DNA of 64,000 nt from Plutella xylostella (taxonomy: Eukaryota > Arthropoda > Insecta > Lepidoptera > Plutellidae). This document shows, piece by piece, positions 26,668-37,390 of this stretch. The position numbers and the translations under genes are program-made. The first letter of the stretch is position 1; each line of letters opens with the position of its first letter. The notes below the pieces were generated by a model. The model was not told the origin of the DNA. It saw nothing but the letters and a program-made list of their open reading frames with translations, and did no database searches. Location of the stretch: the NCBI RefSeq assembly GCF_932276165.1, contig NC_064009.1, positions 1,922,001 to 1,986,000 of the forward strand, written 5' to 3'.

Positions 26668-27491
26668 TGTAAGTTATGGTTAATTTGACATTCTTGTAGT
26701 GAGTGCCGCACTATGTCCAGTTGTGGACTATACTTCGTTTCAGCTAAGATGATGATTGAAGTCGAAGATGAAGATGGTTATTGTGACAGTCAAAAATTTT
26801 CGAATTACCTACACAAAAATTGAAAATATTCCGAAATCTGTATCAATTCATTATATTTAAGTCTATCCGAGTCATACAATAAGTTCATAGACAACATAAA
26901 ATATAATGTAAGTAAGTACTTATAAATTCACTATGGGATATCTCTAAAACACTAGCACTCATAACGTCACAAGTACCAACTTAGCAACGAGGTAATAGTA
27001 CACCTACCTATATTGACTGCATGATAATGATAATGATAGTCCTTCCAGGGATTCTGCGCCATGTGTCTCTGAAATACAGCGCAATTTAAGACCTAAGTGT
27101 TAGGTACTTTGTAAAATGTTTTAATGGATAAATATTTTTAATTTTATTAAGTTTAATCCTATGACATAGACACTATGGGTACCTAATGTATTTCCTGAAA
27201 TGAATGACTTTTGATATTATTATAGAAAACACGCACCAAGATCCAAAATAACTCACATGTAGATGATAACAGTAAAACCTCATGCCATTGAACCTACCAA
27301 TTAATTACGTTCTGTATACATACAGGCGGATTTAAAGCTTTAGAGTTTAAACTGACCATAAATTAAAAATTTCCAGAGATAATAGTACCAAATCACTGCT
27401 AAACGGAAAAAACTGTAGCTTAAGGACGCTTTATGCAATATTGCAATATACTTAACAGCGCATCAGAATATTACCAACTACATCCGTATAT

Positions 27492-27847
27492 CATCACGAC
27501 CCATCACGTCCCCACTGCTGGGGCACGGGTCTCCTTCTAGTCTAGTCCACCACGCTGGCCTAGTGCGGGTTGGTGGACCCCAACACAAGCAAGCTTGTGC
27601 TGAGAGAGTTGTCGGGTAAGTGGGCAACCCGACTGTCAGATGTTTTCAAGCCGCCCGAAGACTAGGCTTAACGACTGCTGCCGAAGCAGCAACCGGGACC
27701 CACGGCTTAACGTGCCGTCCGAAGCACGGAAGCGTCCAGAAAAGAACCACTTGAAATCGGTCTCCCAACCAATCGGTAACCCATCCAATGGCTGACCTTG
27801 CCAGTTGTTGCTTAACCTCACCCGCCCGCTCGGCTACGGACGCTTTA
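27492..27847 (-). mobile_element. 5S-like-head SINE, full-length copy with 10-bp target duplication
   Basis: The exact repeat ATCCGTATAT (27482-27491 and 27848-27857) brackets the element. On the minus strand the head contains TAGCCGAGCGGG, a perfect tRNA A-box consensus match. It then runs TTAAGCAACA ... GGATGGG ... TTGGGAGACCG, which resembles the 5S rRNA internal control region. Then come the shared body (GGTTGCTGCTTCGGCAGCAG, CCAGCGTGGTGGACTAG, CCCCAGCAGTGGGGACG) and a TGATGATG tail like that of RTE elements. It sits inside a MITE whose right end remains at 27858-27954. Confidence 0.85.
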
Positions 27848-27857
27848 ATCCGTATAT

Positions 27858-27954
27858 ATTTTAATCAAATTCTTAATTAAATGTTTTAAAACATTAGCGT
27901 TATTTTTGATGTCGACATTTTGTAACTGAAACTTTTTCATTGCCCGTGAGTGTA
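27858..27954. mobile_element. MITE right part, interrupted by the SINE at 27492
   Basis: It ends ACTTTTTCATTGCCCGTGAGTGTA, the family terminus, preceded by TTTTGTAACTGAAA. The sequence left of the SINE (CAGCGCATCAGAATATTACCAAC, 27456-27478) matches the 5' part of the copy at 2251. The SINE therefore split a pre-existing MITE. Confidence 0.65.
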
Positions 27955-30022
27955 TGTAAGTACTATAGCAGCGTCGTCGTATGCATGTATGTAAATCTAG
28001 GACTATACGATACGGGCAAATCAGTTGATTGTCCCGACATAATGACTACTTAGCCTTGAATGAGCCCGCAAGACGCTCTTTATACAAATTACTGCCATTC
28101 AGTGCCTTCAATGAAACCTGTTTACTGCGAAAACCTTAGGTCCAAAAGGAGTAAAGTAAAGACTGCAGACTATTGCCTAAGAAATCTATTTTAAAACCAT
28201 GATATTTAAATTTTCTTTGACAGTGGCAGCGATCTGGCCAGTATCTTCTTTTTAGTTTAATTTTATATTGGTTAGTTTTGCATTAATAATTAAAATTTAA
28301 TAAAGAAGTTCTATTGTGTAATAAAGAGTACCTAGAAAAAAAATTGAAATGAAACCAAAAAGCTATTTTACTTTTCTTTTGACGGAAATATTTTAAGTAA
28401 GTAATTATTACATGTGTGAGAAATATTCAAAGACAACCCAATTTTTTGTTTAACCCAATTTTTGGTTCTCACAGCAGACATAACAGTTATACCAACACTT
28501 TTATTTTAGCCCATAGGCGATAGAAAAAACATAGCCATCTTAACAATTATTTTATTTTTAACGGTAAAAAATCAAAGCAACCGCTGGCAGGTAAATCAAA
28601 TGCCAAGCGATGCATGAAAAATGACTCCGTTGCCGTCTAATTAAAAAAAATAACACTTACAAAAGAATTCTCTATTTAAATTCAAAAGTTGCAAAAAATG
28701 TGACCCCTATTTTGTGTCACTGGAGAGAAACAAAAGAGGCCTGACTACTGCTTTTGATTTAAAGCTGGCATTTGAAAGAGTTTTAGTTGCAATGAGACGA
28801 ATTGTTACTTTCAATGGAACTTCTTTTTTTTTGCTGAAAAAAGTTTTTATTATGACTTTATAAAGGTCAAAAGGTTTTTTATGAAGATTTTCATAAGTTG
28901 ATAAAGTTTTAAATTTAAATAGACAATACAACTGAAGTAAGGTTTGTCACTATGGTGAAAGAATTAATAATATATTATTTAGTATAATATCAACATTTTA
29001 GTGTTGCCATTGACTGAAAGGTAAGAGTTAGGTATATTTCGGGAAAAAATATTAAAATAACATTACCTTGTGCTGTTAATAAACTTAATAAATGTCTACA
29101 TTGGCAGCCCTACTAACTAGTAAGCAACACTTACATCTCACTGCGACCCTTTATGATAATAATTTAAACTTCAAACCTGTTCTAGCGTCTTTCATTTTTT
29201 TTGTTTTAACCCGTCTCGTTAGGGCAATATGGACCCCAATAATTGTGTCAACGCTATGCATTGTTTTTTTTCTTTTTGCCCATAAACAAAAGATTGGCGG
29301 AAGGGTTAAAACTCGCACAACAGATGTCATACTACATCATCATTCATTGTAGCTTGTCCCTTAGATTCGTTTTATACGGAGACGCTGGGTCTTTATAACC
29401 TTAAGAATAATGGTTATTTTAATATGACGCGGAAGGTATTAAAGGGACATTCGCGTGAAGGGATAGCAATCCAGATTTTATTTTAATTCTTTGTCTTAGC
29501 TTGAACAGGAAGGTGCAATGTTCATGTTCATATGCAGATGGGCTATTGAAATTAGTTTTTTTTGTTGCTATTTCAGTGTGTGGGAATCACTGACCCCCTT
29601 TTGGACTGAACCGCTGTTTTATATTAGTAACGCTTTGTTTTTTGTCGTTGCAATTTGCAATAGTGTTATTTCATCTGCATGGCAGTTGAGACACGAAACG
29701 GTGATATAATTATGGAGGAAATATTATCTAGTTGAAGTTTCAAACACAGAACTTCGTGGCATACTTTTTTTTAGCGTGTTAATGACAAACACTAGACCAG
29801 AGCATCTAGTGGTTTTGCTATTTACGAAAACAAAAAAGTTTAGTTTTTATTCTGTCATCTGCATACATTATCTGTCAAAAGTTTCATAATAGTTTCCGCT
29901 AGAGGCGTATTTAAATACTTTGTATGCGAGAAAACGTAAACTTTTATACTTATGAATAAACTATCAACCCTGAAATAAACGTACCGAGTCAGAGGATTAG
30001 CCAACCTTATTATTTCTCAGTC
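27955..30022. other. Non-coding, one small MITE, no gene
   Basis: ORFs at 28707, 29092 and 29518 have no recognisable motif. The last two are rich in hydrophobic residues simply because the DNA is T-rich. Only the small MITE at 29831-29947 is recognisable. Confidence 0.4.
29831..29947. mobile_element. Small MITE with AAAAGTTTACGTTTTCTC ends, copy 1
   Basis: The right end GAGAAAACGTAAACTTTTAT is the inverse of the left end AAAAAGTTTAGTTTTTATTC with a few changes. The interior (TATCTGTCAAAAGTTTCATA, AGTTTCCGCTAGAGGCG) is shared with the better preserved copy at 63229. Confidence 0.7.
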
Positions 30023-30025
30023 TAA

Positions 30026-30519
30026 GTGCCAATTTCTCCATAGTCGGTTATCTAACCGACCAGGGTTGGTTAATCAATTATACATCTATTCTATTCTATT
30101 CAATTCTCTGTGGGGGTGTAAGTACCTGCACCTGGCTCTCTCGAGTGGAACCTTTGTGCATATCCCCAAGGTCTAAACTGCCTTCCTAAGCTTGGACCAT
30201 TTCCCACCACGCTGGTCCACTGCGGGTTGGTGGGTTCACATATCTAGATGTGCTAAATCTAGATATGCAGGTTTCCTCACGATGTTTTCCTTCACCGTAA
30301 GAGCGATGGTATACACTGCACTTAAGTTAAAAGAACTCATTGGTACATGTCAGCGCTGGGATTCGAACCCGCATGTCTTGCTTGAGAAGCGGGCGCTTAC
30401 CCGACTGAGCTACCACCGCTCCCATATACATCATTTCAATATAAAATTCTTGCCAAATGTGTCAAAAATCAACAACTAATGGCTGGTTATGCTCTAACCG
30501 ACTATGGAGAAATTGGCAC
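30026..30519. mobile_element. Harbinger-type MITE (TAA duplication) split by a SINE
   Basis: The left arm GTGCCAATTTCTCCATAGTC is an exact inverse of the right arm GACTATGGAGAAATTGGCAC, continuing imperfectly through GGTTA...TAACC. TAA is duplicated at 30023-30025 and 30520-30522, as expected for PIF/Harbinger-type elements. Without the nested SINE (30087-30424) the element is about 150 bp. Confidence 0.8.
30087..30424 (-). mobile_element. tRNA-headed SINE (family 2), nested in MITE
   Basis: On the minus strand the head GGAGCGGTGGTAGCTCAGTC contains an A box, and B box GGTTCGAATCC follows. The body and AATAG-type tail match the plus-strand copy at 31990. The 8-bp direct repeat TATACATC flanks it at 30079-30086 and 30425-30432. 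The ORF at 30192 is antisense to the SINE. Confidence 0.85.
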
Positions 30520-30897
30520 TAACACTTTGCTGTTATGAAATAATTAAATTACTATCAATAATTAAAACAAGTGAAACTGGCCATGAAAATAATTAAATTC
30601 ATACCTACAACAAGTGTAAAAGCGAACTGTAAGTATTTATTTCGTATATTTATGAACCTTTTGAATTCAGTCCATTATATAATAAGTTGCATAAACTTGT
30701 TTTGCATTGTAAAGTATAATCGATTGTATAAATTTATTAACAAATTATTCGATTACAAGTGTCTGATCGATCTTTGTCGGGGCCTGGCTGGTACCTTCAT
30801 TATCATAATATATGAAATTATTCATTTCAATTTATCAGTTGAACAATGAACTTGTGCTGACAAACAACTTACATGAGCGAGCCACTTTTATTTCTAA

Positions 30898-30997
30898 GGG
30901 CCTGTTTCACAATGTCTGGATAATGGCTACCTGTGAGTTAAAAGACATGTTGTCACTCTCTGTGATTAGGTGGTGATTACGTTTTAGAAGCAGGCCC
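30898..30997. mobile_element. Short MITE, GGCCTGTTTCACAATGTCTGG family
   Basis: The left end GGGCCTGTTTCACAATGTCT and right end GAAGCAGGCCC are inverted over the outer bases. The left end is shared with the palindromic element at 33261. Confidence 0.65.
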
Positions 30998-31097
30998 TTA
31001 ATAGGATAGTTTGGATGTTTCTCCCGTCGTATCTTCTAATATCGACCCATATCTATATATGTTGTATATATTCTGTTTTACAATTCTGATTTCATTA

Positions 31098-31162
31098 TCG
31101 GGCTTAGATATACCATGCTGCACATGTAGGATTCGGCTTAGTATACCGTTTTTGCAACATAT
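31098..31162. mobile_element. Half copy of the GTGTTGCAAAAAGGGTATAC MITE
   Basis: TCGGGCTTAGATATA, ATGCTGCACATG and TTCGGCTTAGTATACC match one arm of the complete element at 54106-54358. The partner arm is absent. Confidence 0.65.
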
Positions 31163-31190
31163 TATATATATTTTATGATTAGGCCAGAAA

Positions 31191-31265
31191 TATACTCACG
31201 TGAAATGAAAAAGTTCCGATTAAGTACATTATTGCCATTGGAACTTATTCATTGCTCATAAGTTT
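31191..31265. mobile_element. Miniature MITE, ACTCACGAGCAATGAAA family
   Basis: TATACTCACGTGAAATGAAA and TTATTCATTGCTCATAAGTT form the ends, with AAAAGTTCC/GGAACTT just inside. At ~75 bp it is the shortest copy in the window. Confidence 0.6.
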
Positions 31266-31659
31266 AGTGTAAATAGCGTTTTTTTTTTAAAGAAATACTT
31301 TTTATACGTACCTACTTGTTATACCCGCTAAGTAGACAAGTACATAATTTAACGAGATGAATTCTATGCGCGACCAGGGTACCAGGCTAGCAGAGGGATG
31401 GAGGGACCAAAGTGCATTTGTTTTTTTATTTACATACACAGCGGGGGAGGGGCGGGGCGAAGGTGGACGGTACGCAAAAAAAATAAGGGAGGATTGCGAT
31501 TAATTAAGGTATTTTATTTTAGCTATCTAAAAGTTTGGGTAGAATTAATAAATAATGCATTAAAATGGTTCCGACAGTAAACCTCCAAAAGTTGTAATTC
31601 ACAACCCAGTCACACAATTTTCGATGTGCTGAAATGTTTATAATTATAATAGTTTGGTT

Positions 31660-31862
31660 GAACATATTCTGTTAGCTTGTCCATTTACAACAGAGACAAG
31701 ATTATCTATTCTTGGACCAGCAGAGCGCCTACCTCAGCTACTGCAAGCTGAATTTAATTAAATTAAATTTAAAATTTAATTTAAGGGCATATGAACAAAG
31801 GTTCCATTCGAGACAGCCACGTACAGGTGCTTTGCCCTCCTCTCTGAATAGAATAGAATAGG
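31660..31862 (+). pseudogene. LINE C-terminus and 3' UTR with target duplication
   Basis: The frame reads EHILLACPFTTETRLSILGP followed by AERLPQLLQ. It carries the H-x4-C element typical of the C-terminal end of Jockey/CR1-like reverse transcriptases. An AT expansion follows, then the 3' UTR block AAAGGTTCCATTCGAGACAG and a GAATAGAATAGAATAG tail. The exact 10-bp repeat TAGTTTGGTT flanks it (31650-31659 and 31863-31872). It is severely 5'-truncated. Confidence 0.8.
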
Positions 31863-31989
31863 TAGTTTGGTTCTCAAATGATACGTTTTAATATAGCGGT
31901 GTTAGCTTTGTCACGCTTCTCAAGCCAGACTTGCAGATTAAGTATGTACCTACACTACATTAGAATATTATGTTTTAATATAATTTTAC

Positions 31990-32332
31990 TTTTTTTTTTA
32001 CGGAGCGGTGGTAGCTCAGTCGGGTGAGCGCCCGCTTCTCAATGAAGAGATGCGGGTTCGAATCCCGGCGCTGACATGTACCAATGATCTTTTAACTTAA
32101 GTACAATGTATACCATCGCTCTTACGGTGAAGGAAAACATCGTGAGGAAACCTGCATATCTAGATCTAGCACATCTAGATAATGTGAACCCACCAACCCG
32201 CAGTGGACCAGCGTGGTGGGAAATGGTCCAAGCTTAGGAAGGCAGTTTAGACCTTGGGGATATGCACAAAGGTTCCACTCGAGAGAGCCAGGTGCAGGTA
32301 CTTACACCCCCACAGAGAATAGAATAGAATAG
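31990..32332 (+). mobile_element. tRNA-headed SINE (family 2), best-preserved copy
   Basis: The A box lies in TGGTAGCTCAGTCGGGTGAG and the B box in GGTTCGAATCC. The body contains CTCTTACGGTGAAGGAAAAC and GTGGACCAGCGTGGTGGGAA. The 3' end AAAGGTTCCACTCGAGAGAG and (AATAG)n tail match the LINE copies at 31660 and 37391. A 13-bp repeat AATATAATTTTAC flanks it (31977-31989, 32333-32345). A T-run of about ten precedes the head inside the duplication. The tRNA-like part lacks acceptor-stem pairing, so it is not a tRNA gene. Confidence 0.9.
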
Positions 32333-32756
32333 AATATAATTTTACGAAATTTGATATGCCAACGCTACCGACAAGCCCTCACTCTACATTGTCACGACTA
32401 GATCAAACCTCCAAATCGAGCACTCTACACCCTCGGCATACGGTCGGTTTTACAAAAACACGGATAAGGGTGATGTGGTATCGCATGTACTTCTTAAGTC
32501 GGGAAAAAGTTCATTTTCTTGGGGGTCCTTTGTAACTTGACACACGCCGCCCTCTGAGCCCTTTTCTGCATTTTAATACCTTTTTGGAGTGCTACCGAAA
32601 CTTTTTTTGGAGGCCGAAATAGGCAAGAGCACCTTTGCACTTCGTTCAATGGCGGTAGGGCTATACAGCAACGCCCTGTATTTTTAAGAACAAGACCTTT
32701 AAGGTTAGCGTCCACGTTTCGTAAGTTGCGGACTAAATTTTGAAAATACTTCGACA

Positions 32757-32761
32757 TGTAT

Positions 32762-32792
<31 letters not shown>

Positions 32793-32793
32793 T
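32757..32793. repeat. (TTTA)n microsatellite, about nine units
   Basis: A pure TTTA array, probably the reversed tail of a retroelement whose 3' end continues into TGGTACACAAAACAGCAG. A shorter TTTA array at 61142-61162 is followed by a similar TGTACAAAAAACAC word. Confidence 0.75.
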
Positions 32794-33260
32794 CAATATG
32801 GTACACAAAACAGCAGTTAATCAAGACATGGTACACAGTTTTAAGTTTCTAAGATACAATCTAGATCAACTACCGAGGTATGTATACACATCCTGGAAAG
32901 CGTATGTAAACAAAAGCACTAATTTAACATCCTAGGTATACATATTTAATTATACACTAGTAGTAGGTGAATTAATTTAGGTACTATATAAATATAAAGT
33001 TATTAAAACATAAACTTACATGCAAACTTAAAAGTGATAAAATAATAATAATAATATAGTTAATAGTTACTCTGTATCAAATTTTAACATTCTTACTTGC
33101 CTTTTAAATCTGATAACTTTTGGATCGAAAACATCAACAACAGAATCTTTTGTGCTGGCATAATCATTATTAGTATGTATTATACTACATTCACACAAAT
33201 TACAGTCTAATTAAAAGTGAATATGGATGTAACAATCTTATGGGAAATAAACTATCTTAA

Positions 33261-33401
33261 GGCCCTATTTCACAATGTCTGGTTAGTGGCTAGCTGTAAG
33301 ATAAAATACATGCTGTCACAGTCAAAAAAATCATAACAGAGAGTGACAGCATGTATTTTATCTCACAGGTAGCCACTAACCAGACATTGTGAAACAAGGC
33401 C
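33261..33401. mobile_element. Near-palindromic MITE with TAA target duplication
   Basis: About 58 bp at the left (GGCCCTATTTCACAATGTCT..., GATAAAATACATGCTGTCAC) is the inverse of the right arm, with only a few mismatches and a short central spacer. TAA is duplicated at 33258-33260 and 33402-33404. It can form a long hairpin. Confidence 0.85.
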
Positions 33402-33404
33402 TAA

Positions 33405-34877
33405 ACCTTACAAAATTGCACAGATATTTATGAAATGGACGGTACCATTACTAGGGTAGGACTGCAAGGACTCTGTCTTTCGTCTATCTATCACGTTTCG
33501 TTACAGGATCTGATTGAAATTTTAAAAAGATTTCGGCTTCTTAATTAAAATGTAGTAGACTTTTTTGACGGCGTGGTTATAATAATTCAAATGAGGTTGA
33601 GGTAGGGTAGATTTGGAAGTATTAAGCATTCGTATTGATTTGCCTTGTTTCAAATCTTATCTTATTTAAAGCCTAAAAATAAAGAGGGCTGCTATATTTT
33701 ATCGTGTTGTTTGTGGATCTGTGTGTAGCATCACAGCCATAAAGCTTTGCTAAACTTAAAGTTCGCAGTTGTGAAACCGATTTATTTAACTAATCCAATA
33801 AAAACCCAAAAACTACCTTTTACATTATGAACCAAATACATAACATAGACCAAGAATCTACATAATAATACAGCTAACATTTCGTTCCATTTCTCCATAC
33901 CTACCTAGTCAGTTATATTAAATTCAGTGTTGAATAATTGGCTTATTACAAAAAAGTACCTTTCAATAATAATAATTTTGTTGGTCGAGCCAAGGCAGGG
34001 TATAAATAAGTTTTAATAAAAAAAACTGCTTTGTTTAAGCCCCGGTTCAGGGTAGAAAACAATAATGCGAGTTTTAATTCAAACCTTCTTTTAAATTTTA
34101 TTTCTCATTAGCGAGTTCATTTTCAGTACCTTGTTAGCAGCGGTTTTTTGCCGGATTAATATAGTTACGACGTTAGGACTTTAATATAGGACCTAAAATA
34201 GGACTGTTATAATTAAGAGTTGATATGATAAAATATGTCAGTATAAATAAACAAATAATTAATATCACTGTCGCAGTCAGTACTTTGTTGTGCACTTTAG
34301 ATTTGATTGTAATGTTCAGATTGGTTTCACAACTCATGACTACATACCCAGATAAACAGAACGGATAGGACATCCTGATCAAAGAATAGCAACCCAAAAT
34401 TTCCATATAGGTACCGGGCAAGTACACCCGAGTTCACGTTTTTATACGTATAGGTACCATTAAGTAATTTTAGTTTCTAATTTTTCCATTTCATAAAATC
34501 ATTCCTAATTCAAAACGAAGCAACCTTCAAAAATATAACAGGCCCAGAATTAGTCGCTAAGCAGTCACCCCAATGCAACCCTGCCAGTACACGCGGCCGT
34601 ATAATACCCCATTATCGATTTCCCATACCCCGGTCAGCATTTGACGGAGAGGAAAAAAATATAATAAGAAATCGGCGCGAGGGTGGCTCACCCCATCAGA
34701 GGGGGCGTATATGTACCTATATATACCTATATATATAGCTATATGTATGTAGCGCACGTCTATGTTTTATTTAATTTTATTCTTTATCGACTATCTCTGT
34801 AGGGTTAATAGGCTTGATGCAGTTGGGTTTTGGTTTTGATGGTGGATTTTGTTGGGTTAGGTTTTGGTTTGATGAGG
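33405..34877. other. Non-coding, no recognised gene
   Basis: AT-rich. A TATA/TACC alternating tract is at 34710-34750. No supportable ORF or repeat family. Confidence 0.4.
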
Positions 34878-34911
34878 AAGTTTTGCTAGTGAATGGTCAC
34901 TAGCAAAACTT
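34878..34911. repeat. Perfect 14-bp hairpin
   Basis: AAGTTTTGCTAGTG (34878-34891) and CACTAGCAAAACTT (34898-34911) pair without mismatch over a 6-nt loop. No repeat family identified. Confidence 0.8.
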
Positions 34912-35162
34912 GTGGTAGTTTTTAAGTAGGTAAGTACATACCTATTTATAATTATTTTTTTGCACACTTACTTACTTACCACTTTACCATTGTCTAAACT
35001 AAAGGTTCACTGGCAGAAAATGCGTCACCTCATTGTACATTATTATATTAGTAATTTAGTAAAGTGCACAATGAAAGTGTAAATAAAATAAATGTGGCGT
35101 ATCGGTAATATGTACTGTATGTATATAATAAATGGCAAAATATTTTATCTTATTGACTATTA

Positions 35163-35269
35163 CCAGTTTCAATAACTCTATCTACCGAAGACTGGTAGTT
35201 AGTTACTTTCATACGATTTTGACAGGTTGTAACTTCCAGTCATCGGTAGATAGAGTTGTTGCAACTGGC
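35163..35269. mobile_element. MITE, CTGCCAGTTTCAATAACTC family, copy 1
   Basis: CCAGTTTCAATAACTCTATC at the left and GATAGAGTTGTTGCAACTGG at the right are inverted. An inner CGATGACTGG-type pair is also present. Other copies are at 38299, 43448 and 59525. Confidence 0.8.
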
Positions 35270-35398
35270 AGCTGTATGTTTAAAAATGTCATACAGGTAC
35301 ATTTAGATTCAGTATTTTGACAAAAACTCGTACTAATATACATACCTACGTAACAAACACACTCAAATCTTGCGCAAAAAAACTTTTATTTTAGTTTA

Positions 35399-35663
35399 GG
35401 GACGACCGAATGGCGTAGTGGTTAGTGACCTGACTACTGAGCCGATGGTCCCGGGTTCGATTCCCGGCTGGGGCAGATATTTGTTTAAACACAGATATTT
35501 GTTCTCGGGTCTTGGATGTGCCCGAAAAATGGCAATAGGCCCGCCCCCTATTACATTGGGACTAACATAACACTCTGGCGAAAAGTGGGTGCAGCAATGC
35601 ACCTCTGCCTACCCCGCAAGGGAGTACATTAGTACAAGGCGTGAGTGCGTGTTTTTTTTTTAT
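35399..35663 (+). mobile_element. tRNA-derived SINE, full-length copy 2
   Basis: Nearly identical to 867-1144 over the whole length, with the same A/B boxes and T-rich 3' end. The exact 12-bp target duplication TATTTTAGTTTA is at 35387-35398 and 35664-35675. The two copies differ at only a handful of positions, suggesting recent activity. Confidence 0.9.
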
Positions 35664-36027
35664 TATTTTAGTTTACTTACACTCATTTGCTGCTTGCAAA
35701 TGAAATAATAATTACAGTGCGGAAACTTTGAGCAAACACGTCCCTCGCAAGAACTTCGAGTAAAAGTTTATTGAGCAAAAAAAATTCAGGAAAATTATGA
35801 AAAGGCTGTAAAAGACAAGGAAAGAGGCGGAATAAGAATTATTATTCGCGATTGTTTTTAATGGTTTTCCTTTTGCTTTCAGTTAGTTACTGACGTGAGT
35901 GGCTTTAGCGTAAATGGATTTGTGCTGAATTTATACCCAACTTATGCGACTAAACCAGCTAAAGTAAAGAAAAAAAATCCAGGTGTTTTTTTTCGATTCC
36001 AGATTTATCAACTCTTAATCTTTGCAA

Positions 36028-36238
36028 TAACCGGTGCAGATAACCGTTGGGGTAGACGAGTTCTCGAGTGGACAGGCAAACGCAGCGTGGGACCCCCTCC
36101 TGCCCGCTGGACTGACGACCTTAGGCGGGTGGCGGGTAGTGGTTGGATGAGGAAGGCCGAGGACCGAGTGTTGTGGCGCTCCTTGGGAGAGGCCTATGTC
36201 CAGCAGTGGATGATTATTGGCTAATGATGATGATGATG
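36028..36238 (+). pseudogene. RTE-like retrotransposon C-terminus with TGA-repeat tail
   Basis: The frame reads NRWGRRVLEWTGKRSVG, PPARWTDDL, RVAGSGWM and LWRSLGEAYVQQW to a stop at 36222. This is the well-known C-terminus of lepidopteran endonuclease/reverse-transcriptase (RTE-like) proteins. A (TGA)n tail follows directly. A 10-bp repeat ATCTTTGCAA lies at 36018-36027 and 36239-36248. Upstream domains are missing. Confidence 0.85.
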
Positions 36239-36539
36239 ATCTTTGCAAAAGTATTGAATAGATACTTACCTATACATATATTTCTAAATACTTAAAATAA
36301 AAATATAAAAGAATGAAAATACCGACATTATTCAAATGAAAAATCAACATCAAAGAATTGCGTTGTTAGTGAGGAATTTGCATATAATTAAGGCTTTAGA
36401 AAAAGAAAAATAATTATGCAATGTCTTCTTCTTGATTTCCTTTCTCTCAAAATAGAGGGTCAGCAAAACAAGTATTTTTTTTATTGATAAAGTAGCAATT
36501 GTGGCTTCATAATTCAAATTTAATCAAATAGGTATGTGT

Positions 36540-36660
36540 AACGTGGGACGCCCTCCGGACAGTCGAAATTAGACAAATAGCCAGTAGTGCCTGGATGGTG
36601 AAGGCGGAGTTAATACATAAAGGTCCATGGCACTCGTTAGAAGGCTTATGTCCAGCAATT
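36540..36660 (+). pseudogene. Degraded second RTE-like C-terminal fragment
   Basis: Aligns with 36085-36205: GTGGGACGCCCTCC, GCCTGGATGGTGAAGGC, GGCACTCGTTAGAAGGC and TTATGTCCAGCA. The 3' TGA repeat is gone and the frame is eroded, so this insertion is older than its neighbour. Confidence 0.7.
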
Positions 36661-36993
36661 TTTTTATTACGTATATTTTTATTTTTTTTATTTAAATTAA
36701 TTTCATAAATTAAATAAAATTTACGGTTACAGACTGCGCTGATGATTATAAGTATTATGTGTACCTGCATAGGTATTATGTAAAAAATCTTTAAGTACGT
36801 GTCTTTTTTATATGGTGACTGTACCAAATTTGTCGAGAAATATTTGATCATCCTTCAATATAGGGAGGGGTGAGAAAAGAGTATTCCTTTTTCAAATTTG
36901 CTGTTGCAATTATGGAAAATAGGGGGGTATTTTTGGGGAACACTTTTATATAATGTACTTATTACAATCTTCTACTAGGTAATCCTACTTATA

Positions 36994-37212
36994 TCCTACT
37001 AATATTGTAAATGCGAAAGTATGTGTGTGTGTGTGTGTTTGTAACTTCTTCAACTCTCAACCCAGACCGATTTTAATAAAATTTGCCATAGAGTTAGCTG
37101 ACACCCTGGATTAACACATAGGCTACTTTTATATTCATAATACCTACTTTCTACCACGAAATTCCCACGGGAAAACTTTTTAAGGCGAAGCGAAAATTGC
37201 GGGAACCGCTAG
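36994..37212 (+). mobile_element. Helitron-like non-autonomous element with GT repeat
   Basis: It starts TCCTACTAATATTG and ends GGAACCGCTAG, flanked by A on the left and T on the right, as expected for Helitron insertion between A and T. The interior has TTCCCACGGGAAAACTTTTT and GGCGAAGCG. The microsatellite position carries GT repeats instead of GACA. It is the most diverged of the four copies. Confidence 0.7.
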
Positions 37213-37390
37213 TATTTTTTTCTTTAATGGAGACGGCGGAAGCTGCTTTTGAGTAGCTAATTAGCTATGCTTTATTAAGGGTTAAATATATTAATGAGAC
37301 AAAAACGTAGATATGTTTACGAAATGGCAATAGCAATAGTACATTGAAAGTAAATCCATAAAAAAATATCATAAAATATCGCATTCTATA

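Noticed and set aside
29092..29352. Small membrane protein ORF
   Set aside because: Hydrophobicity results from T-rich codons; no conserved feature.
32003..32076. tRNA gene (A and B boxes, anticodon-like loop)
   Set aside because: The acceptor arms do not pair and the sequence continues into a repeated SINE body with target duplications.
33725..33755. miR-2-like word (ATCACAGCCA)
   Set aside because: There is an insertion relative to the mature miRNA and no complementary arm upstream.
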